The position numbers and the translations under genes were made by a program. Of a stretch of 64,000 nucleotides of DNA, positions 33,872-48,559 are shown one piece after another (within the stretch, counting starts at the first letter, position 1; each line of letters opens with the position of its first letter). The notes beneath the pieces were generated by a model that saw nothing but the letters and a program-made list of their open reading frames with translations, did no database searches and had not been told where the DNA came from. Source of the stretch: Azolla caroliniana (taxonomy: Eukaryota > Polypodiophyta); contig JBHGNT010000010.1 in assembly GCA_043228905.1 (NCBI GenBank), forward strand, positions 19,282,001 to 19,346,000, in the 5' to 3' direction.

Positions 33872-36800
33872 TTATAATGAGATCTTCAGATCCAGACAAT
33901 TATAATTAGCTCTTGAATTCTTATCACTGAGATGATCATGAGCTACGCTGATTGCATTACTATTATCATTATCAATTATTTCTGGAAGCTTGAGGGATAA
34001 GGAGAGTAATTTAGCGGTAGCATTATCTGCAGATTTATTATCAGTAGTAGTAGTAGGAGCAGTATTTGTTGTAGTAGTAGTGGTGGTAGGGAGAAGTTGC
34101 AGTATTCTTTGCTCCTCCACATCTTTCGAATTTATTATATCCGCATTAGAATTATTACTCAGAGCAGCTGCAGGCTCATTAGACGATGAAGAATAGGAAT
34201 TAGATGTCTGCAAATTTAGCTTCAGGCCGTCGTCACGCCCAGCTGGTCTTATGTAAGAAGCAGAAGGATAATTACTGGAGGCAGTTTCTGTTAACCCAAT
34301 CATCTGCTGCTTCACTGCTTGATGATCCTCAACATTCCCACCGTTATTGCTCGTGATCTTCCCCTGCAGCAGAGCAAAAACACCCATTGATTAGTGAGTA
34401 ACATAATTAATCCTTTAATCCGTTATTTAATCCTGCATTCTCATCTCTATAATCATTGGATTATCTCAGATCGTGGGATATGGATTAGGGATAAATACAA
34501 ACAGAGGCGCCTGCATAGTGATTAAGGCAACTATATATATAGTCAGGAAACTTCGTTCCAAAATCAATGGGTTAAATCGTAAGAAAATTGTAGCTATACC
34601 TGTGGGGAGATATGTCCGAGGAGGCCATGGCAGCCGACCATATTATTCACAGACACAGGAAAATCATCATTGTCATTATTACTCTTCTGATGAGGATGAC
34701 GATCCACTGCTTTATCCACCGCTAAATTTAGCTGCGCGCTGATTATCGCTGCAGAACCGCCGCAATTATTATGATCAGAATTCGGCCTTTTGCGGGATTG
34801 ATTATGAAAAGGGCTGTCATTACTGTGACCGTTCATCTCCTGGATGGATCTCTTGCGCCGTCCCCCAGATCCATCTTGCTCCTCCAGGCTAACCCTAAAT
34901 TGGCTGTTACTGGTACCATTACTCTGCGGATTACGATTCCTCTCATTAATCTGATCACCATTATAATCACTGCAAGTGTTGCTGCGATCAGGGAACAATT
35001 GCTTCGTCGATAACGTAATGGATCCGTCAGTACTGAAGCGATGATCGATGGCAGTTTTATTGTCGTCTTTCAATCCAATTGTGGGGGTCGTAACTGCCGG
35101 CCTGCGCCAATATAAAATCAGTCACAGCGCGATCAAATTAGAGGGACCGGCATTAAATGACTGTTTCTGTGTAATAGAATTAAAAATAAACTCCCGATCG
35201 AGAGTTCTGGTCGATATAAAAAATGAATTGATTCAAACAACACACGCACGAGCCGTATATCTAAATATATATATATATATAATTAATTAAGAGCCCAAAA
35301 GAAAATAAAAAAAGGCATCGATCCAATGACCTTATATTCGTGTACAATTAAATAGTGACGATCAAATATGTTCATATATGAAATACAATTCCTGTACAGA
35401 ATAGCGTTTTTTTCTGCATTCGATGCATTTAATTAACTGTACTTCTTCTTCTATATGAGTTATATACAGTACAAATTATTTAAAGGCGTAGTAGAGATAA
35501 AAATAATTTAAGGTTGAGCCCAAATTTTGTATTTATAATTAATGGTGTATTGGATAGAAATGCCTGTACTATGTTCAGTGTGGACAGGTAAATCAAGCCA
35601 AACAACCTATTGTCGATTTGTCAGACAGGATTTATGGGCCCTGTCTCTGCATCAAACACCATAGCTTTTCCTTGACTAGACATCATCGCAATTATATTGT
35701 CGTTCATGTTTTTCGATTACTATTATTATTATGGCAGAAAAAACAGTTTGTGTTTGTCCAATTCGCAAACACAGCAAGAACGGAAAAGTATTTAGCGATT
35801 AATTCGTCATATTATTTAATCAATTAAATAACAGTCTTAGGTAAATGAGGAAAATCAGCTAATCTGCAGACAGAAACGAAACCAATTTCGCATTAGGTTT
35901 CTCACAATCTGGGCCATCTTAATTAATCGATAAATTAATTAGGTAAACGAGAGGAAAATCAGCTAATCTGCAGACAGAAACGAAAGCAATTTCACTCTTA
36001 AGTTTCTCACAATCTGGGCTTGGGGGACATATAAATGAAATGAAAATTTAAGAAGCAAACAGACAGATAAGTAAGATAATCGACCCTATAAGTATTGTTC
36101 CAACAATCACAGACAATGGATTTTGTCAATTAATTGAGCAGCAGATAGGAGTTAATAACTGATTTGTTGCAGTTTATAACAATAAAATAGCCGCTCTTAT
36201 TTGATGAATACCAGCTGACCTTTTTCAACTATGTAATTGCAAAAAACACACGAAAACAAACACGATGCCATTCAGAGTGGAAACACAGAAGAATTCTTGC
36301 TGGAATCAAACAAAACAAATGGCAAAAATTATAAACCCAATTTACAAAGCAAAAGCAGAATATCTGTAACGGCTTTCTTCTTACCCTAAAGAGAGATCCG
36401 GAGCAGACGTTTTTGAGGGAAAATTGCGTTGATGATCAGAACGAACCACATTATTATTACTATGTTGCTGCTGCTGTTGATGATTTCCATTGCTATTAAA
36501 ACCATTGCGATTACTGTCGGTGGTTGTCATGCTATGAATATTGGTACTATTAGTATTGTTGTGGCGGAGATTTAATCGATAGCTATTTGTACAGGAATTA
36601 ACGTTCCCGTCCATGCAATTAGGATCAGAGAATTTTGTTGAATTACTCAAATGCATTCCAAGTCGAATTATATTATTATTATTAGGGTTAGCAGTATTAT
36701 TAAACTCGGCAATCTGATGTTGATTAAAACCTGTCATCTGGGAGGACAGCGATGGCGTAGTAACAGAGCTCTTATTCTTATTCAGGTTAACGTTTTCTGC

Positions 36801-39621
36801 ATTATAGTTAAGGTGCCGATGTATCCTAGAAAATACATCATTCTTTATGTTTAAATCGCTGCTGTTATTGCCACTAATATTATTATTATTAGTCGTAGTA
36901 GTAGTAGTACATAGTACGCCCATTGATCCATTAAAACCTGCGAATCAGACGAACGAAAAGGGATTTAATTGACATAAGCTGAAGAGAAAAAGTCTTAAGA
37001 ATTTACTGGATAATTTATATACTGTTGCTTGATGTTCAAATAAATATATATGAGGGATCGAAAAGACCCGGGACAAATTATTCAATATGTTAAGTTTTTG
37101 GATTGTTTCATTCCAGCGTGGGTAATTAATTCATCATAAAAACCATCAGACAATCGAGCAAGGGAATGCGATTTTAAATAAAAGGAAATGAATAAAGATA
37201 GTAGTGTGAATTTAGATCTTGTTATAGTACTAATTATCGCAATAAATTCTGATGGGAGTAATAATATAATGAGTCAAAACATTTATGTGCGGAAAGAATT
37301 TGATGTTGATTCGATAAATTGGAAACATGAAGAGATGGTTTCATAATTTAATTCATTCAATTCAAATTCTGCAGGGACGAAACTCTTCTGATCATCAACA
37401 GTTTTTTTTGTTCTTTTGGCTCAGAGACAAAGATTTTGTGCTAGATTTGGTTATTCGTGTAGAAACAATTCTGTACCACACGATGATGATGACGATGATG
37501 ACAGCAAAAAATTGGGCTCGTCGTTCTTCATACTTCGATACATCTGATCCCAAACAAAACAAAAAACAGAACAGACGATTGTACCATACATTAGATTTCT
37601 TCGAGAGAGAAAACTTACGCACAAAACAAATGCGAAATCATAACGTATACCACGTGATTAATTACTTCGTTAGTTTTGTGACTGACTAATATAATAATCA
37701 TGATTATCAGCCACCGGATAGCTGGTTCAATTATTAGTACTGATGGAATATATAAAATGGTAGCTCAATTCCGCGTGAAGATTATGTATTAACTTTTTAA
37801 CGTGCTCAATAAGTATTGATTAGGCATGTAAGTGCTGTTTTATTCATTTAAATTGTGATGAAGAAGATCATCGTCAGTATGTATTTACAAGTGATGTATA
37901 ATATAAGAAGTAAATTGGTTATTCACTGTAGCCATTAATAGCAGACCATCATATATATGCTTTTGGTTGTAGCTAGTTGTAAACACGAGATTAGAGTCAG
38001 ATAAGTGCGTTTATTAGGGAAGATTAGAAGTTTAGTCTGCGTAAAAAAAGGGGATAATCATGGTGTGCGCCTAATGTAATGAAGAGAAAACCAATGTGAT
38101 GATTAGCGCTAATAATCATTGCTATAATATATATTAACCTGGAGGTGACTCTTGACATGGGCGATGGTGAGGCCCTTGACGTCCATGAGCTGCAGAACCA
38201 ACTTAGGGGTAGCTTCTGCAGCCAAAAGGATATGTAATTAACACTAATCGCAAGAAAGTAAGGCCGAACTAGGTAATCGCCAAGAGAACAACTGAAATCA
38301 AAGTAATTAACAATCTAAAGGATAACCCAACGAGGTGGTAATTACGGGATTAAGATATTACGACAATACACATATAGGAAGGGGGGGGAGCCTGGGAGTA
38401 ATGATTAGGGTTTTTTTCCCGTGGATAAGAGCGATGGATTAGGGTTTGGAATGGAAGGGAGGGAGGGATGGATGGATGAGAAGCATTACTTTCCTGGCCG
38501 CCCAGGCGTTCGATGGCGTGGATGAAACACTGGTGGAGGTCGGGCGTCCAGCGGAGGCGGGGCAGCTTCGAGCGGACATACTGACGGACGCTTCCGCCTG
38601 AACTTCCTCCGCCGCCGCTAGTACTGACGGCGTGATTATGAAGGAATCGGGAGGTGCTAGGGGCACCCGCGCAGCTGCTGGGCGGCGTGGATAGGCTGGA
38701 GTTGAGCTGAGCGGGGAGCACGCGGCCACACTGATCCCGGCCCAGAATTAGGTTATGCGGATGCTTCAGCACATTCATGCGATAGTCATCGTTCTCAACG
38801 CGATGGCTACTACTATTAGTGCTACCTGATCCCGCACCGCCGCCGGCGGCGGCGGCCACTGCGCTGGACAGGTAACTCAGGACCTCCCGGTGGCAGTACG
38901 GACGGTGATGATGAGGATGATGATGACGGTTATGCTGAGGAGCAGGATCGTCCGTACTTATTGTGCTGCTCTGCGCGGCGCCGTGGCGATAAGCCACGTC
39001 CGTTACGTTATGATTATACCCCGGAGCGTACGGAAAGATTGGCGCCATGGCCGTGGGTGGCTTAGGATCGCTGCAGCTGCTGCTTCTCAGAGAGCAGCTA
39101 ATTTGAGGAGGAGTGGAAGCAGCGCGCAGAAAGCATGGATCGAAGGCATGATGATGATGATGATGATGATGATTGTTACTATAATGGCGGCCGTCGCTGC
39201 TACTTCTAGCTGCCGCATTACTAATCTGGGGCATTGGGGCTGCTAATAATTTAGGGCTACTGTTGGGCTCCGCAGGCCCCGCGTGGACAACACTGTCCAC
39301 TAGATCGCTGCTCGTCGGAGAAGATCTCTCCTCCTGCTCCTCTTCCTCCTGTTCATCCTCGTCGCAGTCTTCGCTGGAATCGGTCTTGTGTGTGTCCCAG
39401 AAGGATTTGATTCCCGGTTTCTGCTGAATCTGTCGCCCCTCAGCAGGAGATGTTCCCATCGTCGCCATTTTCTTGCTCCCGCTAAACTTGCCCAACGATT
39501 CTTCCTCTGCGGGTGCCGTATTAGGGTTACAGCTACGATTCTCGCCGCTACCCGCTTCCTTCCTGTCCATAATGTTGCTATTCTTCGTAAATGCAGGCAT
39601 GGCCGCCGCCGCCGCCGCCAT
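33872..39621 (-). CDS. GARP/MYB-like transcription factor with EAR-like repressor motifs
   Basis: Six minus-strand exons (38490-39621, 38139-38215, 37477-37543, 36385-36937, 34600-35101, 33872-34363) join with consistent phases to 940 aa. The GARP DNA-binding domain spans about residues 350-411: LPRLRWTPDLHQCFIHAI, ERLGGQE, then KATPKLVLQLMDVKGLTIAH, VKSHLQ and MYRSMKND; exon boundaries split it in three. The N-terminal half has Ala, acidic, His and Gly/Ser runs. The C-terminal half is Asn- and Thr-rich, with LxLxL-type EAR motifs: LKLNL (824-828), LSLSLKL (897-903) and a C-terminal LDLKISL (934-940); DLSLG occurs in exon 4. This suggests nuclear transcriptional repression. It belongs to the group near KANADI and MOF1-like factors, most of which are shorter. 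The start is the first ATG after an in-frame stop; Met8 is an alternative. Confidence 0.9.
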
Positions 39622-41498
39622 CACCGTTTCTGGTATCTCAGATCTGGCCCCTCTCTTATTATGCTTCAAAATCAGGATTTATCCCCACTGATTTCCAATA
39701 TTAAGCAAACCAAATTCAGGGGCTAATCATAATGCTTCCTCAAATTCTGGATTTCTACTTACTGATCAGTCTCAGTAATACTAATTATCAGACTGGCCGG
39801 AAATTTGTTACAGAGCCTGATTTAATTAAGTCATCAGTGATTACTAACGATGAGATTATATGCAGGCGCTCACATTATATAGAAGCCGATTTTATATATG
39901 TAATTTAAGGAGGGCCAAACAAATTAGTGCACGAATCACAAATCAATTGGGGCTTCTCACATTTATTTATATTCATATGTTTATTATTTATGTATTTTGT
40001 CTGTCCAGAAAAGGCAAGCTGCAACAAACAAACAGCAAGGAAGAAAAATAAAGAAAAGAAAAGAAAAGGAAAGGAAAAACTCACAAGTATCTTGCAGCTG
40101 CAAGATCATTAAAAATACGGAAAATTACACAGAGAGAGAGAGACACACACACACACAGATGCAGAATGAATTAATTAAAAGTTGTCAATAATATTATTTG
40201 AGACTGAGTCACATGATGAACTTATAAGGTTGAGAATAACTTGAGATCAATTATAATTATTAACACCAAAAAAGTGAAAAGAGAAAAAAAAAAGAACAAA
40301 GAGCAATAAGAGAGATTGCGTGGGCTTCTGCGGCCTGCCTGTGTCTGTGAAGTTTTGTGAACGAGAAAGTGTACTTAGGTTTGATAATTTAAGTCTAGTA
40401 ATTAAGCTGAGTTATTATTACAACAAATCAGGTCGTGTATGTTTAAAGGTTTGGAATAGGCAGGATTGAGGGTAATTAGGTTGATGATTATGTCTTGTTA
40501 ACATAGCAGGCTTAAATTGGCTAATTAGCTAGTTACCGAGGATTTTAACTATGTTTAAAAATGACTCGAAACAATAATAATACGTATTATTATTATTATC
40601 AATATCCCAACCATTTGACTAAGGCTTTATATATTTTATTAACAATGTAGTAGACTTAATGAATAAAAAAAGAACACTAAAATGGGGCCCCTTCTTTTTA
40701 GTTGTTGTTTGGCTTGTCTAATATAAAAGGGAAATGAGGCCACACAATAGAGTCATTAGTTATTTATTGAGGTTTGGTTCTAGGGAAGAGTTTGTTCTAG
40801 TGGTGGTGGTGGACATATAAAGCCACTATCTTGGCTTACGGGACCATATTGTTGTATCGGGCCAAATATGGACGGCTTATCCTACACAACCAATATTGAC
40901 TCGTTAATTCGGTGATGATGAGAGAGTCCCTAGAGGATTAGATATTCTTGTAGGATTGTAGTCATATCACATTGATATCGTCAATTTTGTTTATCCGTAA
41001 AGACCCCGACGATATCCCTTTGTATTATTTATATCCAACACTAAAAGAGGCGGTCCATTGCATTGAGTCGAAGAAGCCTCATCGGTTTGAAAAAGTTGTT
41101 GTAAAAGCCTACATTTAAGAATGAAAAGAGTTGTAATTGTACTTATTTGTATAAATAGCTCAAATGTTATTATTCAAACCGATGTCGCGTTTTTATCCCA
41201 TGTTGATTATAATAATAATAAAAGTATGTCCACATACTTTGATCTATTCTGTGAGACGAAAATTCAAATTATGTTACTTACTACATTTGTCTATGTAGTG
41301 GGCTATAGTATTTGTTAATCATGGCTATGGCCATAATGTAGGGAATGAGTTTCTAGCTATGTCGTACCGAATTCTTAGGCCTCTCTTAAATTTGTGTTAT
41401 GCATGAATCTTTACAATATATTTTGATAGTGAATGTCTCTCCAATTATTTCTTCTTAAAAACAATCTTTGGTCTAATTGAAACATATCCCTTTAGGGC
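39622..41498. other. GARP gene upstream region, no gene seen
   Basis: Sequence upstream of the minus-strand GARP start. It includes AAAGA/GAGA-rich stretches (about 40040-40150) and a TAATAATA-type run near 40570-40600. Short open frames here have no family support. It probably contains the 5' UTR and promoter; no TATA box was assigned. Confidence 0.5.
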
Positions 41499-41750
41499 AA
41501 CCTAATACTTCATAGAGACATTGATTAAACAATTTAGTGGCAGTATGACCCGATACAATAATAAGGCTTTTAACAATATTAGTGTTCAAGTTTAACCCAT
41601 GGACTAGCATGTTATGTTTTAACGACATAGCCACCCCCCATACTCCATAGATACATAGATTAAACTATTTATGGGCAATATGGCCCAATACAAATAATAA
41701 CGTTTTTAACAATATTAGAGTTTAAGTTTAATCTATGGACTAGCATGTTA
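41499..41750. repeat. Direct duplication of about 110 bp, period about 137 bp
   Basis: Two copies (near 41500 and 41637) share 'cattgattaaacaattta'-like sequence, 'aatatggcccaatacaaata'-type sequence, 'ttttaacaatattag' and 'atggactagcatgtta'. They are moderately diverged. Confidence 0.75.
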
Positions 41751-41994
41751 AGTCTATGGCCAAGTCATGATGGAAGTAAAGGAGTCCATGGACATCGAAA
41801 AAGCAAAAAGAACAAAGCATGAAGATTATATCATCTCCAAAGGGAAGAGATTGATGAGTTGGCAAGTCGAGGAAGTGATGTATCATATGGAACGAACTTG
41901 CAAATGGTGGTGCAGAACTAGCTAGAAATGTTATGGGGTTGTGACACAAGTCAACACCTTATTGGTTATATAGCTTTTGATGTAAACTACTTGT

Positions 41995-42180
41995 TTTCAT
42001 TGGATTTGAATCACATGTAGTCAGTAAGTCCTAGCCAATTGGGAGGGTATGCTTTGCTAGCCAGAAAAGTTGTATGCAATGCCCTACCTAGCAAAATATA
42101 GCTTCCATTTCATCATATAATTTTGTTGTTCATGATAACGACAAGAAAAACTCTTTTAAGGACTATTTGTCAAGGTACGC
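41995..42180 (+). repeat. Dispersed repeat related to 57778-57965
   Basis: Both places carry 'attggatttgaatcac'-type sequence, 'cctagccaa(t/c)t' and 'atgcttg/atgctttg', then 'taattttgttgttc'/'taatcttgttgttc' and an acaagaa stretch, in the same order and spacing. The element type was not recognised. Confidence 0.6.
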
Positions 42181-45100
42181 ACGTCATCTTTTTCGATGGA
42201 TACAAGTTTTAATAATTTCTTTTGCCCTTTTGAAATTGAAGGGTTATTCATTACCCACAAGAGAAATAAACATTTTACCATAATCATGTTCACAAAAGGT
42301 TGCCAAGACTTAAAAGGTATTCTTGTTCCTAAACAGCTATAGCGTTCAATGCTCCTACATTTCTAGATCGGTTGTTTCAATGTTTTCTTGTTTACTATTG
42401 CTATGTATATGATGTGTTATTCATTTGTACAACTTATCATATGTGCCAAATTCTTCATTATTTTTTGTAGTTTCTTGTTTCCAACAGTCTACATACCATG
42501 TACACATGTTTGGCATATGTTGAATGTCACGTCAGTTTTTGCCTTTTTATAATCTATGCAAATTCATACTCATAAAATGTCTTAAATTGACCTTGCTTAC
42601 ATGAGATATAACATTAAGGTTGTTGGATTAAGGATTAGGGAGCTTGCAATGTGTGTATTCGACTTACAATTGGATTAAGGAGTTTGTCTCTACTTATAAG
42701 TCACAATGGTTCTACTTAGAATTGGATTAGAGTTTGTCCTAAATAAGTATTCGACATCTCATTGGATCAAGGGTTTTGTGAGAATGATTGTAATGATTTT
42801 GCAAGTTGTTATATAACTTCAAACTTGAATTAACATACCCTAGATCTAACATCCCTAGATATGTATGTTCGGTCATTGGCCACAGACTATTCAAACTGTG
42901 GGAATGGAAATCTCCATATGCACATGAGGCCCTGATTGCATGTGAGGAAAAAATGAGAGGACAATGTTTTGTTGGTATACCCATAAGTTTAGACATGCCA
43001 TGTTGTAGATTAAACAAAATACGTAGGATTTGATCACATTTGCCTAAGGGGAACTACATTTCTATAATAACTAGGTGACCATATACTTACATGTGAACAT
43101 TAGAATAATTCTTACACATAAAGATGAGTGGCAACTTTATGGATCAATTGTAGCTAACTGGCTAGTTGATATTGATGATCTCATAAATGGGTCGTTAGAA
43201 AACAGACTTGGCTAGCTCCAAAGGAAACAAGAAATCCATACACTACCAGAGGGTAAATAAAAACATAAAGACTTAAAGAAAAGCAAGAAACATATACTGT
43301 GAGAGAAACATTCAAAAGATAATATATCTACTATAAATAGTTGTCTCCAAATTAAGAGAATAGCACATAAGAGAGATTTTTAGGCTCTTTCTAACCTTTT
43401 TTTTTCTCTTGGTTTCTTTTATCAAGCATTTATATGTTTTCTTTGGTTTGTTCATGTCTTTGTATGGAAACGTATCACCTCCCATCCCAACACAACACAA
43501 CTTCTATTTCTCCATTAATAAACTTTTTACTATATATTTCTATATAAACTTGTCCTTGTCCTTAGCCTTGTCACCATATTGTTTATTACTCAATCTCCTC
43601 TTGTGTCATATAATGGTTAAGGTGTTTGTCGTCTTTCTCGCAAATCTTTATGTATAGACTTTAGACAATATCTCCTTTCCTCTCATATGAAGAAAACATA
43701 AACATGAACGAATTAGCAACCTCCCTTACAAGGTCATCGCTTATGAAACATATTTAACCACTTACCAAATTCAATGGCTAACATGTTGTATAGGATTCAT
43801 AGTTAGTCTCACTTGGCTATAGTCATACGAACTTCCGATCCTAAATATCTATTATTCGATGTTGTCCGTGACTTAAGTCTCGTGCCAACATTACACACAC
43901 ACACACACCACACATTATTGGACATTGTTTTAACGTCAAAATCGAATAAATATTCAACCATGAGTGCAAAGGCATTATCATTCTTCGGAATTATCATTAC
44001 TCGGTACACATTACATCGTAAAATTGTTCCAATTCTTCATTTGACATCTATGTTTACATTGGCTGCATGATGCAATCCAAACATCATACATTTAAAATCT
44101 CCTATTGGTCAAACTGTTCTACATCTTGGAAGGCGTGCACTTATTGTTCCTCTTACTGTCTTCTAGAAGATTAAAGTAAATTAAGTTCTTGTTTTCCACT
44201 TAAACATCAAGACATGAACTAGTGTGATGACCTCATTTTATATGGATATTATGGTACACATCAATATATGATGTATCTCCCTATTCATTTAAGTAGTTCT
44301 ACATTATACTTTGACCAAAGACTAATACATCTTCACAATATTCTATTATAACTATCTAACAATGTACAATAGAATTTGGTCTTATCATTCAAACATTATA
44401 ATAATGTACAAGTGTGAATGTTTTTTCTTCTTCCTTTTTGAAAAGTATGTGGGATGACGTTGGCCAAACACTCTCACATGTGTTTCTCAACTCAAGACTC
44501 AAGACTCAAGAGGATCCACACCTTTTAAATCTCATGATAGAGGCTCAAGTTGACACACGACAATCCCATACTGGAAAACGTTGGGAAGAGGGTAAAACTT
44601 GTTGTCTAACTAATTAGCTAACATCGATTCTGATTTTCAGAATGAGTATTGATGATAATTCCAAGTATGGATATACATGGTATACAACCTTTCTCCTCCA
44701 CCAAATTCTTCGGTACAAGTTCACCATCCACCACATACCTTTGAGTGATTCAAGATCATCGATGCACACCATTGCTAGGTACTTGAGAATGAGGAATACC
44801 ATCTAACACATTATTCAAACCTAAAATTTATCATTTTGGCCGGCTATTTATCGAGGGTTTTTACATTAATATAAGTAAACCGACCATCACGGTATAATTA
44901 TATAAATGATGCAAATTATTTACCCCTATATTTGAATAATCAATGCTCTGTACACATGTCAAATTCTTAAAACCGTAAACCATATGGCTTTGGTAACTTC
45001 ATCTTTATATGTATGAATCAACTGCTACTCTCTATGTTCTAGTAGAGTCTTGTTCCATATCCTTATCATTGATATCAGTAATGCATTCCATTAATTATCC

Positions 45101-48100
45101 ATTTTCTCCGGAGTTTGTTTAATTACTTTGGGATGAGAAGATATTTGGAGTTCTTGAAATGTCCTGAATGTAGCACACTTGATAATTTGTACCTTCTGCA
45201 TACATCTCACATGAATTTCCTTTCATGTCTCCATGGAAAACTATGATGGGATCTAAGTCGAATTCACTGATGTTGAGACTTGCAATTGTCATTCTACTAG
45301 ACCATCGGGTGGGTGCATCATGATTTTCAAGGGTTACACATTCTTCAAGAATTCCTACATCATCTAAGAACGAAATGTAAAAGAAGCACATGAACTTTGT
45401 ATTAAGTTCTAACTAAGAGTTTCCAAAAACATTATTTTGTGTGTGTCGAACAAACTATAACATTTAGTTTAATCATCACTAACATTTTATCATTTCAATT
45501 CAATAAAATATAAACAACTCTATATTTTGATTGTCTTTATGTCATGTTAAATATGACCAGTGGCATTTTTGCCTTAGGTCAGGCTTATTATGAATATGAT
45601 TTCCCATCATGCATCAACACAAGGAAAATGTATCATAAAATTTGAAGTCAACTTATTGGTTTTATGTAATGTTGCAATAGTAATGAATAGCATCCCATGC
45701 TTTGGTGTTGTAAATTTCCCTACTTTATTAAGATGAATCTAGAATGAGCCCATATACAATGTAAAGGCTATATATATATATAATATAATTATTGCTAAGC
45801 ATTGTTATCACATGCAAATGAGTGTGAATATAGAGAATCAACATCTATATGTAGTGTAATATCTTCTTTTTTTTCCCAAAAAAAGTAATATCATTTTTGA
45901 TATCATCATTTACAATATTATGGAAATAAAAAATGTTGTATGGATAGCCCATGTTCAAAGAATTAATTTTAAGAAGCTTCCTTTATCATGTGTGAAGTCC
46001 AAAAATATCCTTTTCACTATAATAATGAAAAGGGCACCCACCAAGAGCACATATCACTTTAACTACCCTTGATTAATTTAGATGCTCGATATAATTTTGA
46101 GAGCTTGTGCTTTTCTAGAGATCGTAAGGGAAAAGTTGGAATCCACAAGCTTTCGAAAAGATTCTCACAATATAGAACATTGTATTCGTTCATAGAATAA
46201 AGAAATGTTTTGTGCTTGGGAATGTGGAACCAAGCTAATACGTTATGTTTAATGTGTTGAGTATTCCAAGGTTGCATCTAATTCATGTGGACGATCGTTT
46301 TATATCCATAGGAATGTGTAAACAACTAGATTATGAATGTGCACTTGCAGTTAAATAACATTTTCACATCTATGGCCCCATTCTTTTACAATGTTAATGA
46401 TGGGAACACTAGTTGTAATTATTTAATCACAAAGTAGGATGTTGTATGCCATCCCTTGGTTGAAGATTGGAAGTTGTACATACCCATTGCAATGGAATGG
46501 TCGCCTATGACAAAGGAATTGTCCCTTGGGTGGCAACTAATGGGACAAGTGACGTATGTATGCAAAGCATGACTTTAGAAACAAAAACTTGGTATCTACA
46601 TACACATAGAAATGTAGACTTTTAAAAACTATAACATTATGGCAATGCTAAATTTATAACACACAAATCATGTAGTCATTACCAAACATTCGGACTCAAA
46701 ATTAATCATCCTACAAAACACTTTGTTATCAATGTACTTATGCGGCTTTCATTTCTTTACATCTAGGGTATATTAGGATTATGTACTAAACGTTAATAAT
46801 AAAATTAAAGAAAATATGGAATTAAGGATGCTTAACCAAACCATTCAACCACCATTGTCACTCCATACCATTGAATATGGCCATGATTATAACTTGGAAA
46901 TTGAATTGATTACAAATTCGAAATATGAGATATTTGCCTCACAAACAAAGTCTACATTGTCTTTTACGTGCCCAACAGGGATTAGATAGTTCCCATTATA
47001 CATTGAACTCCTTGGGCTCCAAGATTCCCTTATGTACCCTTGAGACCTACATCCTTATGGGCTATCTTAAAGTCATAGGATAATCAACTTCCTAGAATTG
47101 CATGGGATGCAAGTCAAAAAGTTCAAATTTAGGCATGTAAAAGCAAAACACAGATACAAATGGGTGCACAATATCATGAACTACCACAATCCAAAACATC
47201 AACTCCATATATGGGTGTGAGATGTGAAGAGTTTACTCAAAACATGAGTTGAAATACACTTGCTTCATGGCACCCCCTTCCGAGTCAATAGATTTCTCTA
47301 TGATGATTTTGCAACCACTGAGTTGATTAAATCTAAGTGATGACCTCTTTTCCAACACCAATGTATCTTAGAATAGGAGAGATTTAGAATGTCATTTCAT
47401 GCAATATATCAAATATGTTGCTCCAAATCGTAGAATTGCAAAATTCAAACAACACTAGTCCATGCGTGGTAAAGTTAGAAAAAAAAATTTAAAAAATCCA
47501 TAGGGGCAAATTGGGTTATTTGGCTATAATTATCAATAAAATACATGATAAATACATTTTGAGAATAGATGGATAATAGTAGCTTTATCCTTTGGGAATA
47601 ACTCGGGAAACACCAAGCTTTAAAGGTTAATTGGTCTACCACTAATTAGTGCAATGCCAAATAGTTAGTTCAAAGTTTGGTAACACAAAATGAAAAAGCC
47701 CAACCACATAATTTCACGAAACGAACTAATTGCTTATTGGGTGTACACGTTCAACTAGCAAGAAGATGGTTGTGTCCCATATCATGCCCATAATCCTCAA
47801 GGTGATAAATGTGTATTTCATGCATTGATTTGTTTTTTTTAGGTCTTCACTCTCTTCCCCTCATGAATGGACGGCTTGGCACATGGGGTTATGAGTTATC
47901 GATGAAGCTAACTTCAATATTTGGACAACTATACCAATCTACCATAAATCATATCCAAGTCTAATGCCTTCTCCTTTATACTAAACTCGTGCTTATATCA
48001 CTAGTATGAGCACGATAGTAAGCTTAAATCTTGAGTCTTGATAAGCGAGGCACACTACAAAACAATATGGAAGTCTATAGGAGAGGAAAGAAACTTTAGT

Positions 48101-48559
48101 TAACTTCCTTTTGTATCAAAATAAAACACATATTAAACAAGATTATAACAAACATGCGAATAACACAACACATGTTATTAGGGTAATATTAGCAATACCT
48201 CTCAGAAAAATACCTCCTCTATTTAAATTTTACACCTTATAAATATAGTCAATAAAACGTTTTCTTAATGCAAACACAATCTCAAACCAAATTCGATCAA
48301 TGTTAATTTATCCATTCCAGGGTAATAAAGTACTACGGTTACAATAATCATCATTATTTACCACAATAATTTGAGATGAAATATTGTCATGATAATTACC
48401 AAAAAATCAACTTTATACTTGAATAGATCTCCAACTTCACTTGCAAAAAGGAACTCATGTAAGGATATTGAATATTACTACTTTTATTTGTTTCTCAAAT
48501 TAGTTGGGGTGCTTTTCATATTCACCTAAAAAAATTCGATGTATAAATCAATAGTATTG
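42181..48559. other. Long stretch without a recognisable gene
   Basis: About 6.4 kb of AT-rich DNA. Open frames are short and without recognisable domains; the least repetitive is a 90-codon minus-strand frame at 45119-45391. A short CA run lies near 43894-43910. Repeated short phrases such as 'attggattaaggantttgt' occur near 42610-42780. It is probably old transposon-derived or intergenic DNA. Confidence 0.5.

Noticed and set aside
34473-35290. Plus-strand open frames opposite the GARP gene
   Set aside because: They are antisense shadows of exons 5 and 6, whose minus-strand frames join in phase to the DNA-binding domain.
38439-39726. Other open frames over GARP exon 1 on both strands
   Set aside because: High GC and triplet runs keep several frames open; only the frame with LPRLRWTPDLHQ is supported.
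45119-45391. 90-codon minus-strand frame with ordinary composition
   Set aside because: No motif, splice partner or family was recognised; kept only as a possible fragment.
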